From Psychrobacter arenosus (GTDB lineage: Bacteria > Pseudomonadota > Gammaproteobacteria > Pseudomonadales > Moraxellaceae), in assembly GCF_904848165.1 (NCBI RefSeq), contig NZ_LR884459.1, positions 3,286,001 through 3,350,000 of the forward strand: 64,000 nucleotides of DNA. Direction: 5' to 3'. Positions 9,481-19,199 of this stretch are shown piece by piece. The notes beneath the pieces were generated by a model. That model searched no databases and was not told the DNA's origin. It was given only the letters and a program-made list of their open reading frames with translations. The translations under genes were made by a program, and so were the position numbers. Within the stretch, counting starts at the first letter, position 1, and each line of letters starts with the position of its first letter.

Positions 9481-9900
9481 ATGGGTTATGTATGGACGTA
9501 TTTAACAGCAGTCGTCTTATTTTTAGGGATAGACAGTGTCTGGTTAACCTCAATGAAAGGCCCATTTTATGAGCCAAGAATCGGCCATTTATTGGCTGAA
9601 CAGACGAATATGGCCGCTGCTGGGGCTTTTTACTTATTCTATTTATTCGTCCTATGCATCATTGTGCTCTATCCACAGATTAAAGCAGGCGCGTCGCTAG
9701 TGCATATCTTCTTACTGGGCGCGCTTATTGGCTTGATGGCTTATGGCACTTATGACTTTACTTGTTTAGCGCTGTTTAAAGATTACCCCCTTAGCGCCGC
9801 TTTAGTAGACTTTGCATGGGGCGGCATCCTTACTGGCACTGTGAGCGTCGCGGTAGCTTGGATTGCCAATCACTTTAATTGGTTGCCGTATACGGGCTAA
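9481..9900 (+). CDS. DUF2177 family small membrane protein
   Basis: 139 aa, almost entirely hydrophobic with four predicted transmembrane segments (about 5-25, 45-65, 75-95, 105-130). The signature YGTYDFTCLALFKDYP matches the conserved YxxYDxTN-like motif of DUF2177. It lies 53 bp after the methyltransferase, with a strong AAGGAGAG site, so it is the last gene of the operon. Family members are frequent neighbours of DUF1365/CFA genes; no biochemical role is established. Here it may help present lipid substrate at the membrane (inference). Confidence 0.8.
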   Translation: MGYVWTYLTAVVLFLGIDSVWLTSMKGPFYEPRIGHLLAEQTNMAAAGAFYLFYLFVLCIIVLYPQIKAGASLVHIFLLGALIGLMAYGTYDFTCLALFKDYPLSAALVDFAWGGILTGTVSVAVAWIANHFNWLPYTG

Positions 9901-9973
9901 CTGGTATCAGGGTATAAGTTACGTTAAACTGGCTTTCTCACTCTAGCTAGTACTTACTGCCTTAAGGATATCT

Positions 9974-10522
9974 ATGTCTCAGCGCAACACCTCTTCGACA
10001 GCCAAAAAAGCCCCTGTTAAGCACGAATTGTACATGTCTATTTTAATGACGCCCGATATGGCCAATTTTATTGGCAATGTTCATGGGGGTGATTTGCTAA
10101 AGATGCTCGATCAGGTAGCTTATGCTTGTGCCAGCCGTTATAGCGGTAGTTATGTAGTGACTTTATCCGTTGACCAAGTGATGTTCCGCGAGCCCATCTA
10201 TGTCGGTGAGCTCGTTACCTTTGCGGCCAGTATCAACCATGTGGGCCGTACCTCTATGGAAGTGGGTATCCGCGTTGAGTCAGAAAATGTGCAGCAACGC
10301 ACGATTCGCCATACTAATAGCTGCTATTTCACTATGGTGGCTATCGATGAAAATGGTAAGCCGACCCCAGTGCCGCCGCTAGAAATCAAAAATCCTTTGC
10401 AGCAATGTCGTTATGATGCTGCCGTAGCCCGTAAAAAGATGCTGATGGAAGCTTCGCAGCGTCCGAGCTGTGATATCAGTGACTTTGTCGGTGAGCTAGA
10501 AGGTGGTGAAGAAGATAGCTAA
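9974..10522 (+). CDS. Acyl-CoA thioesterase (hotdog fold)
   Basis: 182 aa. The N-terminal hotdog domain shows GNVHGGDLLKMLDQVAY, the GG-containing helix start with Asp that is typical of cytosolic YciA/acyl-CoA hydrolase-type thioesterases, then VVTLSVDQVMFREPI and VGRTSMEVGIRVE. It hydrolyses acyl-CoA to free acid and CoA; chain preference cannot be read from the sequence. The ~40-residue Arg/Lys-rich C-terminal extension is common in this subgroup. AAGGA lies upstream of ATG 9974. It follows the lipid-modification operon at 73 bp on the same strand and may be co-transcribed. Confidence 0.85.
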   Translation: MSQRNTSSTAKKAPVKHELYMSILMTPDMANFIGNVHGGDLLKMLDQVAYACASRYSGSYVVTLSVDQVMFREPIYVGELVTFAASINHVGRTSMEVGIRVESENVQQRTIRHTNSCYFTMVAIDENGKPTPVPPLEIKNPLQQCRYDAAVARKKMLMEASQRPSCDISDFVGELEGGEEDS

Positions 10523-10760
10523 ACCTTTATCAGATAAAATAAGGTAGGGTAGACGTTAACGACATGGGGTCATAATCTATAGCATAAAAAGTAGGGGGCA
10601 GTAAAAGATTTAATCCTAAGTCTTAAACTCTAAACTCTCAGTACTCTAGATGATAATAAGGACAAAGCCGTAACGGTCAATAAATGACTCAATTGATAAA
10701 CATTGCACAACACAATGACAATCAAGCCAGTTAATTTTTTACGCATAATAGGGATAACAA

Positions 10761-11885
10761 ATGATGGCTGTGCTGCCTCTTGCGGCTAGTCATTTAGTCA
10801 ATCAATCCTTATTCAACCTTGCTGTCTTTGAGAATCTTATGTCGCTAAAACCCTCTATCGCCAATCCCGATTTGCATATAAAACGTCCGGGCGCCTCCGT
10901 GACCGCACAGGGCGTAGGGGGAGATAGTGGTCAAAATAATGGCAATGATGAGGGTAGCGCCAAGCCCACCTCTAACTCCTTATTGACGGTACTTATTGCC
11001 GTTGGTGCCAATCTCATTATCGCTATTGCCAAGACCGTAGCCGCCTTTATGACCGGTTCTGCTTCTATGATAGCTGAAGCTGCCCACTCTTGGGCGGATG
11101 CGGGCAATGGCACGCTACTTATCGTTGCTGAAAAGAAATCAGCCAAACCGGCAGATAAGAGCCACCCTTTAGGCTATGGCAAGGAGTCTTATGTCTGGTC
11201 GATGATTGCAGCGTTCGGGGTGTTTACCGCTGGTTCTATTGTCTCCATTTATACCGGTATTAAAGAGTGGAATGCAGCAGAGTCCGAAACTAACTATACC
11301 ATCGGTTTTATCGTCCTAGCCGTGGCTTTCATACTGGAAAGCACTTCTTTGCTGCAGGCTTATCGTGAAAGTAAAAAGCACGGTGAGGCTCTCAATATTA
11401 GCGCGCTAGGTTATGTTATTGATACCTCGAATCCGACGTTACGTGGGGTATTCTTTGAAGATTTAGCCGCCGTAATTGGTTTGGTAATTGCAGCTATTAG
11501 TATGGGATTGCATGCTTATACGGGCGAGCCGTTTTGGGACGCTCTAGGCTCCATTATCGTCGGTTTGTTATTGGGTGCCGTGGCGATATTCTTAATCAGT
11601 CGTAATCGCGACTTCTTGGTAGGGTATAAAGTCTCTGGCCCCATGCACCAGTATGTCTTAAACCAATTAAATGAGCATCCTGATATCGATAGCGTTTCTT
11701 ACTTACACCTTGAGTGGGTCGGGCCCAAAAAAATCTTTATGGTGGCCGCTGTCGATATAGCAGACAATCAAAAAGAAGAGCAGATTGCGCAGAAGTTTGA
11801 AGATATCGAAACCCAGTTCCGCGCCAATCCTCTCTTTCAAGAGGCGGTATTGACCTTATCTATCCCTGGTGCAAAACCGCTATAG
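10761..11885 (+). CDS. Cation diffusion facilitator (CDF) family transporter
   Basis: 374 aa. A ~70-residue polar N-terminal region precedes the CDF domain. TM1 begins at ~LLTVLIAVGANLIIAIAKT. The motif SMIAEAAHSWADAGNGTLL carries the metal-site His/Asp pair (HSxxD) on TM2, and SHPLGYGKESYVWS is the second family signature. A C-terminal cytoplasmic domain (from ~290) follows. It exports divalent metal ions (Zn, Co, Fe or Mn) by proton antiport across the inner membrane; specificity is unresolved. Start is uncertain: ATG 10761 or 10764, or ATG 10839, which would remove 26 residues. Confidence 0.85.
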   Translation: MMAVLPLAASHLVNQSLFNLAVFENLMSLKPSIANPDLHIKRPGASVTAQGVGGDSGQNNGNDEGSAKPTSNSLLTVLIAVGANLIIAIAKTVAAFMTGSASMIAEAAHSWADAGNGTLLIVAEKKSAKPADKSHPLGYGKESYVWSMIAAFGVFTAGSIVSIYTGIKEWNAAESETNYTIGFIVLAVAFILESTSLLQAYRESKKHGEALNISALGYVIDTSNPTLRGVFFEDLAAVIGLVIAAISMGLHAYTGEPFWDALGSIIVGLLLGAVAIFLISRNRDFLVGYKVSGPMHQYVLNQLNEHPDIDSVSYLHLEWVGPKKIFMVAAVDIADNQKEEQIAQKFEDIETQFRANPLFQEAVLTLSIPGAKPL

Positions 11886-12052
11886 GATGTCAATATCTCT
11901 GGGCTTCTGACCTAGCTTGATGTGTCTAAATTTGCCCAAGAATCCGGATATAATCAGGACTATCCATGCCTAGCTTGAAGCTCATACTTGGACGTTACGA
12001 AATGATGTTCTTGTTTTCAAAACCCATCACTACCTGACTTAATAAGGGCACT

Positions 12053-12724
12053 ATGATGATGACCAATCAAACCCATAAGCTAAATTTGTTGCCACAGTCA
12101 GTACGGTTATCCTTGCTTATCGCGCTTACCACCACGATGGGCATGTCGGCTGCCCATGCTGACTTAGTGATTCATAATGAGCCCACTGCTAAGATAGTAG
12201 GCGTCAGTCCAATCACGGCAACGTCAACAAACACGCCTGCTAATACTGCAACTATGCCCACCGAAGCCTCTATTATTAAACTAATGGCTGTCATGAGAAT
12301 TGATGAGCAGATCGAAGCTATTGTGAATGGTCAGCAAGCCGCTATCGCAGTGATTAATGAGCGCAGTAAAACGGGTGAGCTAGCTAATGACGATGATGAG
12401 CGTCAGCGGGCAATACGTGAGCAGGTTCAAGGTTTGCTAGGGCAATATGCCAAGATTATGACGGGCAGTATAGCTGAGGCTACAGACAGCGAAACCTTAA
12501 CTCAAGCCTATATCGCAGCCGCTAAGGCCTATTACACGCAGCAAGAAGTAGATGCTCAGATTAAATTTTACGATACTCCTGTGGGTCAAAGTATATTGGA
12601 CAAACAGCCCCAAGTTACTGCGGCTTTCTTGAAGCAAGCATTGCCTAAAGACATGGACGCTACTGAAGAGCAACTGGGTCAGATGCTGCCGCAAATAAAG
12701 AAGATTTTTAAAGATATCTTTTAG
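12053..12724 (+). CDS. Secreted DUF2059-type protein
   Basis: 223 aa. An N-terminal signal peptide (hydrophobic SLLIALTTTMGMSAAHA, cleavage after AHA at about residue 36) indicates export to the periplasm. After a Thr/Ala/Asn-rich spacer, residues ~75-223 match the DUF2059 pattern: IKLMAVMRIDEQI near the start, AKAYYTQQEVDAQIKFYDTPVGQSILDKQP near the end, and a final helix. The family is widespread and functionally undefined. It is monocistronic, with AAGGG upstream and a terminator 68 bp downstream. Confidence 0.75.
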   Translation: MMMTNQTHKLNLLPQSVRLSLLIALTTTMGMSAAHADLVIHNEPTAKIVGVSPITATSTNTPANTATMPTEASIIKLMAVMRIDEQIEAIVNGQQAAIAVINERSKTGELANDDDERQRAIREQVQGLLGQYAKIMTGSIAEATDSETLTQAYIAAAKAYYTQQEVDAQIKFYDTPVGQSILDKQPQVTAAFLKQALPKDMDATEEQLGQMLPQIKKIFKDIF

Positions 12725-12791
12725 CGCTTACTCGGGTAATAGTAAACCTAAGCGTTATAGATAGGGTATTTAAACGTAACTCTCAGCCATA

Positions 12792-12820
12792 AAAAAAGTC
12801 ACCACTAGGGTGACTTTTTT
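12792..12820. terminator. Bidirectional intrinsic terminator
   Basis: AAAAAAGTCACC / GGGTGACTTTTTT stem with an ACTA loop. It lies between the converging DUF2059 gene and dps. Confidence 0.88.
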
Positions 12821-12859
12821 ATACTGCTTAATATTAGCTAGTAGTTAAAAATCTAACTA

Positions 12860-13345
12860 TTATTTTTGCTTAGGATTGTTAGCACCGATGAACCAAGCGT
12901 CTTTATCGACTACACGGCTAACTTCGGTGAATAAATCGGCAGTATCTTCGTCGCCTGCATCACCCGCTTTTTCGATAGCTTCACGTAGCGTTTCAGCAAC
13001 CGTTTTATAACGGCTAGTGAGCTCACGGACATGCTCATCAACTTCAGTAATGTCAGTAGGATAATCTTTTAAAATCGAATCTTTAGCGACGCGGGTAGCT
13101 AGACCGTTTGGTGAGCCACCTAAGATAACGATACGTTCAGCCACGGCATCCGAAGCTTCACGTAGACGTTCTGTAGTGTCATCTAGTAACTGATGCACAC
13201 CGATAAAGCCAGTACCTTGTAGGTTCCAATGGCACTGTTTACCATCTAAGGTTAAATCAATTAGGTTTGCTAGGTTAGCGTTTAATAGCTCAATCATAGC
13301 TTTAGCAGTTTTGTCGTCTAGACCGCTTGCGTAACGTTCTCTCAT
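12860..13345 (-). CDS. dps: Dps, DNA-binding ferritin-like protein
   Basis: 161 aa, the usual length. The intersubunit ferroxidase ligands are all present with the same spacing as E. coli Dps: His39 (KQCHWN), His51 and Asp55 (GVHQLLDD), Asp66 and Glu70. Dps assembles into a dodecamer that oxidises Fe(II) with H2O2, stores the iron and protects DNA in stationary phase or oxidative stress. The N-terminal tail is short with few Lys/Arg, so DNA binding may be weak. AGGAC lies upstream of ATG 13345, and the gene is monocistronic. Confidence 0.95.
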   Translation of the reverse strand: MRERYASGLDDKTAKAMIELLNANLANLIDLTLDGKQCHWNLQGTGFIGVHQLLDDTTERLREASDAVAERIVILGGSPNGLATRVAKDSILKDYPTDITEVDEHVRELTSRYKTVAETLREAIEKAGDAGDEDTADLFTEVSRVVDKDAWFIGANNPKQK

Positions 13346-13865
13346 AGAAAGTCCTTATTTATTAGTCATTAATTATTAGTAGTAAATCAAAGGTAAATAC
13401 TTAGTAATTTGCTAATTACTTAACCGCTCGTTCATAAAAAGAAAGTCATATACCAGAGTTTTTCTGAAGGTCTTTAGCCCTCTTAGTCTTAATTTGGATA
13501 TCAATTTTAGTCTTAGTAAAAGGTTTGATAGAGCCGTACTGGTAGAAAAGAGTAATTAACAAAATAATTCATTGATAGAGCTAAGTATTCGTTTAACTCG
13601 GGCTCTATATTAGCAATAATAATTGCCAGAGTTAAGCAACTTAAGTTGGAGTTTTACCCCCTTGTTGTAACGGGCTGTTAGGAGACGTTATGTCTGGTTA
13701 ATCTTTTGCATACTGGTTTTAAGAAAGCCTCTTAAAGACAGTAAGATAGACTAATAGAACAACTGCTTTTATCCCATACTAATAAAGGCGCTTAAGTGGT
13801 AACTTATAGCTCCACGCAATGACTAATAGGCATGATTAATAGGAGTGCTAAACCCTAGCTAGAGG
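13346..13865. other. Intergenic, no gene seen
   Basis: AT-rich DNA between dps and the GFA-family gene. Both flanking genes are on the minus strand, so it holds the dps promoter. No conserved RNA, repeat or sizeable ORF was recognised. Confidence 0.5.
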
Positions 13866-14270
13866 TTAGATACTCAGTCCGAAGCTTTCAAAGACTTGCT
13901 GCTCAGTCAGCTCTTGAGTGACATCAGCAAACTGATAATAATTTGGTTTACTATCGATGAAAATCTGGCTTTTAAAGACAAAGTCGCTTTTACCTTCAAA
14001 CAGACCTATAGATAAAAAGTACTCATTAGCGGCGACCAGATAATAGAATAGATGCGTCCCACAACTGCGGCAAAATCCTCTTTGAGCCACTTCTGAAGAT
14101 TGATACTTAGTTATGAAAGCTTCTCCCGTTATGGTGACGTTTTTACCGCCATGGATAGCTAAAAAAGGTCCGCCTGTCCAGCGGCGGCATTTAGTGCAAT
14201 GACAAGCATCAAATTCATGAGTTTCATCTACTTCAATCGTTACTTTCTTACAAAGACACATGCCTTTCAT
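13866..14270 (-). CDS. GFA family (glutathione-dependent formaldehyde-activating / CENP-V fold) protein
   Basis: 134 aa from ATG 14270, which has GGAGCG directly upstream; the longer frame to 14303 has no such site. The zinc-binding cysteines are CLCKK, CHCTKC and CRSCG, the Mss4-like layout of the GFA superfamily. Members bind Zn and some act on glutathione adducts, but most are uncharacterised. A second, divergent GFA protein is at 38861-39334. No operon partners. Confidence 0.82.
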   Translation of the reverse strand: MKGMCLCKKVTIEVDETHEFDACHCTKCRRWTGGPFLAIHGGKNVTITGEAFITKYQSSEVAQRGFCRSCGTHLFYYLVAANEYFLSIGLFEGKSDFVFKSQIFIDSKPNYYQFADVTQELTEQQVFESFGLSI

Positions 14271-14637
14271 AGAGCGCTCCTTATCTATCAATCGACAAGT
14301 CACAGACGATCAATGTTTATTATTGTTAATAATACTAACACAATTTAATCTTCATTTTATGAAGAATTATTTACAAGTTAAATAAGGTTTAATCTCTTGA
14401 TTTGGCTAAATATTATCCGATTTATGGTATAAATTTTAAAGAAAATGCCTAGGTTTACCTAATAAAAATTTGCTGCTGCTATTAAGTTTAAATTAATAAG
14501 TAGTACTATTGCCACTCTGAAAATTGACGAATCAAGCCTAGCCTTTAAAGTGCTATACCAGTAGCTTACTCCTTTAAATCCTCGCAAAAATCCCCATATA
14601 TCGACTAAGAATTCATTCTATAAATGACAAAAAGAAG
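14271..14637. other. Divergent intergenic region upstream of uvrB
   Basis: This AT-rich divergent region carries the promoters of the GFA gene (minus) and uvrB (plus). A possible weak uvrB promoter is TTGACG (14524) with TAAAGT 16 bp later. I saw no LexA-type CTGT-N8-ACAG palindrome. No gene. Confidence 0.4.
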
Positions 14638-16761
14638 ATGACAACTATGCGCATGCCTGAACCTCGTTCCTCTCGACAGCTCAATCAATTAGCCACGCAA
14701 CTCCAAGGTGAAGCCGAAATTACCGGGGTCAACGCCTCGGGTACGCAAATCTCTAGCCGTGCTTTTGACATGGTCACTGACTTTGAACCGGCAGGGGATC
14801 AGCCACAGGCTATTGCCAAATTAGTCAAAGGTATTGAGTCTGGTATGGATGCGCAGTTATTACTTGGCGTCACCGGCTCGGGTAAGACTTATACGATGGC
14901 TAAGGTCATCGCTGAGTGCCAGCGTCCGACCATCATTATGGCGCACAATAAAACCTTGGCAGCGCAGCTGTATGGGGAATTTAAATCGTTTTTCCCGAAT
15001 AACGCGGTCGAGTATTTCGTTAGTTATTACGACTATTACCAGCCGGAAGCTTATGTGGCGGCCAGCGATACTTTTATCGAAAAAGACAGCGCTATCAACG
15101 ACCACATCGACCAGATGCGGTTATCGGCGACCCGAGCTTTACTTGAGCGCCGTGATGCCATTATCGTTTCGTCAGTCTCCTCGATTTACGGTCTAGGTGA
15201 TCCGGAAAGTTATCTCAAAATGTTGCTGCATATTGTAGTAGGGGACCGGGTCGATCGTACCGCCATGATTAAACGACTGGTTGAGCTGCAATATACCCGC
15301 AATGAGCTCGATTTTGACCGAGGTACTTATCGTTTGCGCGGTGAGTTGCTCGATATTTATCCGGCAGAATCTGAGCAGTTAGCCGTGCGTATCAGTATGT
15401 TTGATGACGAAATCGAAAAGATTACTTGGTTTGATCCGCTGACCGGTAAAAACGTGCGTAGCGTTCCGCGCATCACCATCTATCCGAAGTCGCATTATGT
15501 GACCCCGCGTAATAAGCTTGAGGCGGCGAGCCATACCATTCGTGCGGAATTGGACGAGCGTTTAGAGTATTTTCGCGATAATGATAAGTTGATTGAAGCG
15601 CAGCGTATCAAAGAGCGCACCCAGTATGACCTTGAGATGATTCAACAACTGGGCTACTGTAATGGTATCGAAAACTACTCGCAGCACCTGTCAGGTCGAC
15701 CCAGTGGCGAGGCACCACCGACCCTGTTTGACTATATCCCGTCCGATGCTCTGCTATTCATCGACGAGTCACACGTCACGGTCTCGCAGATTGGTGCAAT
15801 GTATAAGGGCGATAGATCGCGTAAAGAAAACCTAGTGAATTATGGGTTCCGTTTGCCCAGCGCCATGGACAATCGCCCGATGAAGTTTGAAGAGTGGGAG
15901 CGTATTAAGCCTTCCACTATTTTTGTCACGGCGACACCTGCACAATATGAGCTAGAGCATAGTCAGCAAGTGGTCGAGCAGTTGGTGCGTCCTACGGGGC
16001 TAATAGATCCTGAGATTGAAATTCGTCCTGTACTGACGCAAGTGGATGATGTGCTATCAGAAATTACTAAGCGTCGCGAGTTGGATGAGCGCGTACTAAT
16101 TACGACTCTGACCAAGCGCATGTCAGAAGACTTAACCAGTTATCTCAAAGAGTATGATGTCAAGGTAGCTTATTTGCACTCGGATATCGATACTGTTGAG
16201 CGCATGCAGATTATCCATGAGCTGCGGACTGGAGTACATGATGTCTTAGTCGGGATTAACCTGCTGCGAGAAGGTCTGGATATGCCTGAAGTATCGCTAG
16301 TGGCAATCTTTGATGCGGATAAAGAGGGCTTCTTACGCTCAGAGCGTGCCTTGATTCAGACGATTGGTCGGGCTGCCCGTCACGTTAATGGTAAAGCTAT
16401 TCTCTATGCAGACCGTATTACCCCGAGTATGGAAAAGGCTATTGAAGAGACCGACCGTCGCCGTGAAAAGCAGGTAGCGTTTAACTTAGAGCATGGTATC
16501 ACTCCACGCTCGGCACGCCGCAGCATCACGGATAAGATTGATACCGGTGAAGTGGAAGACTTAAGCGACAACCAAGCTATTCCAAGTTCGAGCGGTTTAC
16601 CCGATGTCGATATTGAGATTCTACGCAGCCCTGATTTACTCGCTAAAGAGATAGGCCGTTTAGAAAAAGAGATGAAGCAACTCTCGCGAGAGCTGAAATT
16701 TGAAGACGCGGCAAAATTACGCGATAAGGTGCTGGATTTAAAAGCTTATATTGTAAGTTAA
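14638..16761 (+). CDS. uvrB: UvrB, excinuclease ABC subunit B
   Basis: 707 aa, about 30 longer than E. coli UvrB because of an N-terminal extension (~40 residues). The core has Walker A GVTGSGKT (about 79-86), the DNA-gripping beta-hairpin region [11 protein letters not shown], helicase motif DESHVT, motif [14 protein letters not shown] and a C-terminal UVR motif (about 670-705, [13 protein letters not shown]) that contacts UvrC. UvrB verifies damage delivered by UvrA and positions UvrC for dual incision in nucleotide excision repair. ATG 14638 has an AAGAAG site; ATG 14647 is an alternative. Confidence 0.97.
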   Translation: MTTMRMPEPRSSRQLNQLATQLQGEAEITGVNASGTQISSRAFDMVTDFEPAGDQPQAIAKLVKGIESGMDAQLLLGVTGSGKTYTMAKVIAECQRPTIIMAHNKTLAAQLYGEFKSFFPNNAVEYFVSYYDYYQPEAYVAASDTFIEKDSAINDHIDQMRLSATRALLERRDAIIVSSVSSIYGLGDPESYLKMLLHIVVGDRVDRTAMIKRLVELQYTRNELDFDRGTYRLRGELLDIYPAESEQLAVRISMFDDEIEKITWFDPLTGKNVRSVPRITIYPKSHYVTPRNKLEAASHTIRAELDERLEYFRDNDKLIEAQRIKERTQYDLEMIQQLGYCNGIENYSQHLSGRPSGEAPPTLFDYIPSDALLFIDESHVTVSQIGAMYKGDRSRKENLVNYGFRLPSAMDNRPMKFEEWERIKPSTIFVTATPAQYELEHSQQVVEQLVRPTGLIDPEIEIRPVLTQVDDVLSEITKRRELDERVLITTLTKRMSEDLTSYLKEYDVKVAYLHSDIDTVERMQIIHELRTGVHDVLVGINLLREGLDMPEVSLVAIFDADKEGFLRSERALIQTIGRAARHVNGKAILYADRITPSMEKAIEETDRRREKQVAFNLEHGITPRSARRSITDKIDTGEVEDLSDNQAIPSSSGLPDVDIEILRSPDLLAKEIGRLEKEMKQLSRELKFEDAAKLRDKVLDLKAYIVS

Positions 16762-16787
16762 TTTCCTATAAGGCTAGTTTTATTGCA

Positions 16788-16827
16788 TAAGGGCGGGTTA
16801 CCAAACGGGTAGCCTGCCTTTTTTTAT
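16788..16827 (+). terminator. Intrinsic terminator of uvrB
   Basis: A GC-rich stem (GGCGGGTTACC with GGTAGCCTGCC, G-U pairs allowed) and AAAC loop are followed by seven T, about 30 bp after the uvrB stop. The rest of the gap to 17078 shows no gene. Confidence 0.8.
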
Positions 16828-17078
16828 GCCTTATTGTTTAGGTAGTAAGTTATGAAGATATTTAATTATCAGGTTGATGCATTGAGGCGAGCCAGTATGA
16901 AAATAAAATCCTAACAATCTTGCGTAGTTATCATCTATAACTTATATTAATACTCTTGGTTATATGGTTAAAAACTATTAGTAATAAATAGTCTGCTGCC
17001 CACTTGTATTTGGTGGGTTGGCGTCATACCATAAAAGTCATTCTATCCATTCTCAGCTTCTCAATTAGGAGTGCTATC

Positions 17079-18134
17079 GTGCAAAATGCGTCACCCATAG
17101 AGCTAAACGCCAACGAAAACTCCTTAGGGATGTCAGAGGCAGCCAAACAAGCTATCGTCGATTCTTTGGGGGTCGCTTTTCGCTATCCTGATGGCCCACG
17201 CGCTGCGTTAATCAATAAGGTTGCGCAGATTAATGGCGTGAGCGAAGACCAGGTATCTTTGGGTAATGGCTCTAGTGAAAATATTCGTACGGTGGTACAG
17301 ATGCTGCTAGATAAATCTTTGGCCTCTGGGCAACCGTTACAAGTGGTCGTTCCCGATCCTACCTTTGCCTATGGTGAGATGTACGCCACTTTTTCTGGCG
17401 TGCCGGTGGTTAAAGTACCGCTGACTCCTGAGACCTATGATTTAGATGTACCGGCGCTACAAAAAGCCGCTGCTGACTTTGAAGGGATGACCTTATTTTA
17501 TCTGTGCAATCCCAATAACCCGACCGGCACTATCACGGCTGCGGACGAGTTTAAAGCTTGGATAACCCATGCGCCAAACCATCATTATTTCATCTTGGAT
17601 GAGGCTTATTCAGAATACGTTACGGACCCTAGCTTTGAGAGTGGGATCGAATGGATCAAGCAAGGGTTAGCTGAGAATATTGTTGTGGTGCGCACCTTTT
17701 CTAAGCTATGTGCGTTGGCAGGTATGCGCGTAGGGTATGCGATTGCTAGTAAAGAGATGATAGCCACGCTGGAGTCGTTTGCTTCGATGGATAATACCAA
17801 CTTATCAGGCGCTGTAGCGGCGCTCGCCACTTTAAACGATGAGGCTTATTTAGAGCTAAGTTTACGCACTACCAATGAGTCGCGGCAGATGGTTGAGGCG
17901 GTATTAGAGGAATTGGGATTGCGTTATCTGCCCTCACAAACGAACTTTATTTTTCATGAAATTCAAGGCGATGTGCAGACTTATATAGATAGAATGCGCG
18001 AGCATGGCATCCTAGTAGGGCGCGTATTTCCGCCGGTTACCAGTGGGTTTAATCGCGTGACTTTAGGCACCCCTGAAGAAATGGAAAAATTTGTCGAAGT
18101 CTTAAGACTATTCCGTGAAAAGGGTTGGGTTTAG
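17079..18134 (+). CDS. hisC: Histidinol-phosphate aminotransferase-like PLP enzyme
   Basis: 351 aa from GTG 17079, chosen because AGGAG lies seven bases upstream and because HisC proteins begin near ELNANENSLG; the upstream in-frame TTG (17004) would add an unrelated 25 residues. Fold-type I aminotransferase motifs: NGSSENI (phosphate contact), NPNNPTGT, DEAYSEY, and the PLP lysine Lys209 in TFSKLCALAGMRVGYA. It probably converts histidinol phosphate plus 2-oxoglutarate to imidazole acetol phosphate and glutamate, or acts on aromatic keto acids. It is not in a his operon, so it may be a second paralogue (hisC2-type). Confidence 0.75.
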   Translation: MQNASPIELNANENSLGMSEAAKQAIVDSLGVAFRYPDGPRAALINKVAQINGVSEDQVSLGNGSSENIRTVVQMLLDKSLASGQPLQVVVPDPTFAYGEMYATFSGVPVVKVPLTPETYDLDVPALQKAAADFEGMTLFYLCNPNNPTGTITAADEFKAWITHAPNHHYFILDEAYSEYVTDPSFESGIEWIKQGLAENIVVVRTFSKLCALAGMRVGYAIASKEMIATLESFASMDNTNLSGAVAALATLNDEAYLELSLRTTNESRQMVEAVLEELGLRYLPSQTNFIFHEIQGDVQTYIDRMREHGILVGRVFPPVTSGFNRVTLGTPEEMEKFVEVLRLFREKGWV

Positions 18135-18471
18135 AGTATAAGCTAGGGGTTAGGCTGCTAAGTAAGATAGCAGAATCAGCTAGGCAAACAAGTCAAGCAG
18201 CCAACTTAAGCACCTAAGATAAAATGCGGCAATAATATATGCTTACTGAACACCATCATTTTTTCAACTTTAATATAAGTAGGGCTAGGGTAAAGTAAGG
18301 GCAGTTACAATAACCAATTTTATGTTTGGTAATGTTCAGTCTGTGCAGTGGTGTGCTATAAAAATACTTAAAGTGCCTATTGTGTTCAGCCTAGTAACTA
18401 TAAGAATTAGCCAAACTTAACCTTTTTAAATTAATTAAATTTATAAAAGTTCTGATCTCAGGAGAAATGCC
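18135..18471. other. Intergenic, no gene seen
   Basis: AT-rich spacer after the aminotransferase gene. It carries only the AGGAG ribosome-binding site of the next gene and no recognisable structure. Confidence 0.45.
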
Positions 18472-18861
18472 ATGTTTGATATTAAGTCGTTGTTAAAAAG
18501 AGGAGTAGAAAAAGAGCTACTCGATGTGGATGATTATATTTTCATGCCTGAGCGGGTTGAGCTAGAGATTGATAATGGCAACCTCATTTGTATCTTGAAC
18601 AGTGATGGCCGGGTCGATATCTTTTATACCAAACATAATGTGACCGATGTACGCTCGGCTGCGCGTAAGCATCCTTATACGGCTTTTGAGATGGAGCTGA
18701 GCCACGGGCTTTATGATGATGTGATTGAAGAATTGGTCGAAGACGTCAATAAAGTGATTCACGGTAAATCTAGATACTTCCGCGATATGGTTTTGCCAGC
18801 TACCGCTCCTTTATCGCTAACGCCGCCACTATATTCTACACCAACGACTAATACTTTTTAA
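18472..18861 (+). CDS. Hypothetical cytoplasmic protein
   Basis: 129 aa, acidic, with no signal peptide or membrane segment. The first ~105 residues look like a compact alpha/beta domain (MFDIKSLLKRG, then ELEIDNGNLICILNSDGRVDIFYTKHN). The last ~25 are Pro/Thr/Ser-rich and probably disordered. A strong AGGAG lies upstream of ATG 18472 and a terminator 36 bp downstream, so it is a real monocistronic gene. I do not recognise the family. Confidence 0.6.
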   Translation: MFDIKSLLKRGVEKELLDVDDYIFMPERVELEIDNGNLICILNSDGRVDIFYTKHNVTDVRSAARKHPYTAFEMELSHGLYDDVIEELVEDVNKVIHGKSRYFRDMVLPATAPLSLTPPLYSTPTTNTF

Positions 18862-18895
18862 TGTTTTAGCTGTATGTATGCTGTGACTATAATAC

Positions 18896-18982
18896 TAAAA
18901 AGGTGAGTTACCGATTGGGTAGCTCACCTTTTTTTGTGGATAAAGACAGTTGTCATAATATGCTGGGCTAAAGCCGCAGCCT
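18896..18982. repeat. 154-bp direct repeat, copy A, left part (interrupted by IS110 element)
   Basis: These 87 bp match 21114-21200 with two mismatches and no gaps. The remaining 67 bp of copy A resume at 20217-20283 after the insertion sequence. The left end contains a terminator hairpin (18897-18935; stem AGGTGAGTTACC / GGGTAGCTCACCT, then T7) that serves the hypothetical gene ending at 18861. Confidence 0.9.
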
Positions 18983-19019
18983 TGTATCTTGATTGATGAT
19001 AAATCTCATGAGTTCTTGG

Positions 19020-19025
19020 TACAAT
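19020..19025 (+). promoter_or_regulatory. Possible -10 element for the IS110 bridge RNA
   Basis: TACAAT matches the -10 consensus well and would start transcription near 19032, just before the first hairpin of the candidate bridge RNA. No good -35 hexamer is visible at 16-18 bp spacing, so confidence is limited. Confidence 0.4.
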
Positions 19026-19031
19026 TTATCA

Positions 19032-19199
19032 TTGAATCACGAGCATTGTGAGCGTGACCGCACCCTTAGTGCTTAGACACTGTTTCGTAGATAACGCCCA
19101 ATGCTCATCCTTCATCTTCATACTCTGAATGGTATCCAAGTGCCTCGCCATCTCTAAGATGCAATGAGTGACACTGAATGAACAAGGGAAGACGACAAG
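19032..19199 (+). ncRNA. Candidate IS110 bridge RNA
   Basis: The 5' leader of the transposase folds into two stem-loop regions, as in the IS621 bridge RNA. Stem-loop 1 is closed by GAGCATTG (19041-19048) and CAATGCTC (19099-19106). Its loop carries CCGCACCCT (19058-19066), matching 8 of 9 bases of the left target CCGCAGCCT (18974-18982), and CGTAG (19086-19090), the reverse complement of CTACG spanning the core and right target. The second region carries ATGGTATC (19129-19136), identical to the element right end (20208-20215), and AAGATGCA (19156-19163), which pairs with the left end TGTATCTT (18983-18990) with one G-T wobble. The four guides occur in the order left target, right target, left donor, right donor. 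Exact ends are inferred. Confidence 0.75.

Noticed and set aside
14271..14637. LexA/SOS box upstream of uvrB
   Set aside because: No CTGT-N8-ACAG palindrome was found in the region by eye.
17004..17078. TTG-initiated extension of the HisC-like gene
   Set aside because: No ribosome-binding site, and the 25 residues do not fit the aminotransferase N-terminus, whereas GTG 17079 has AGGAG at ideal spacing.
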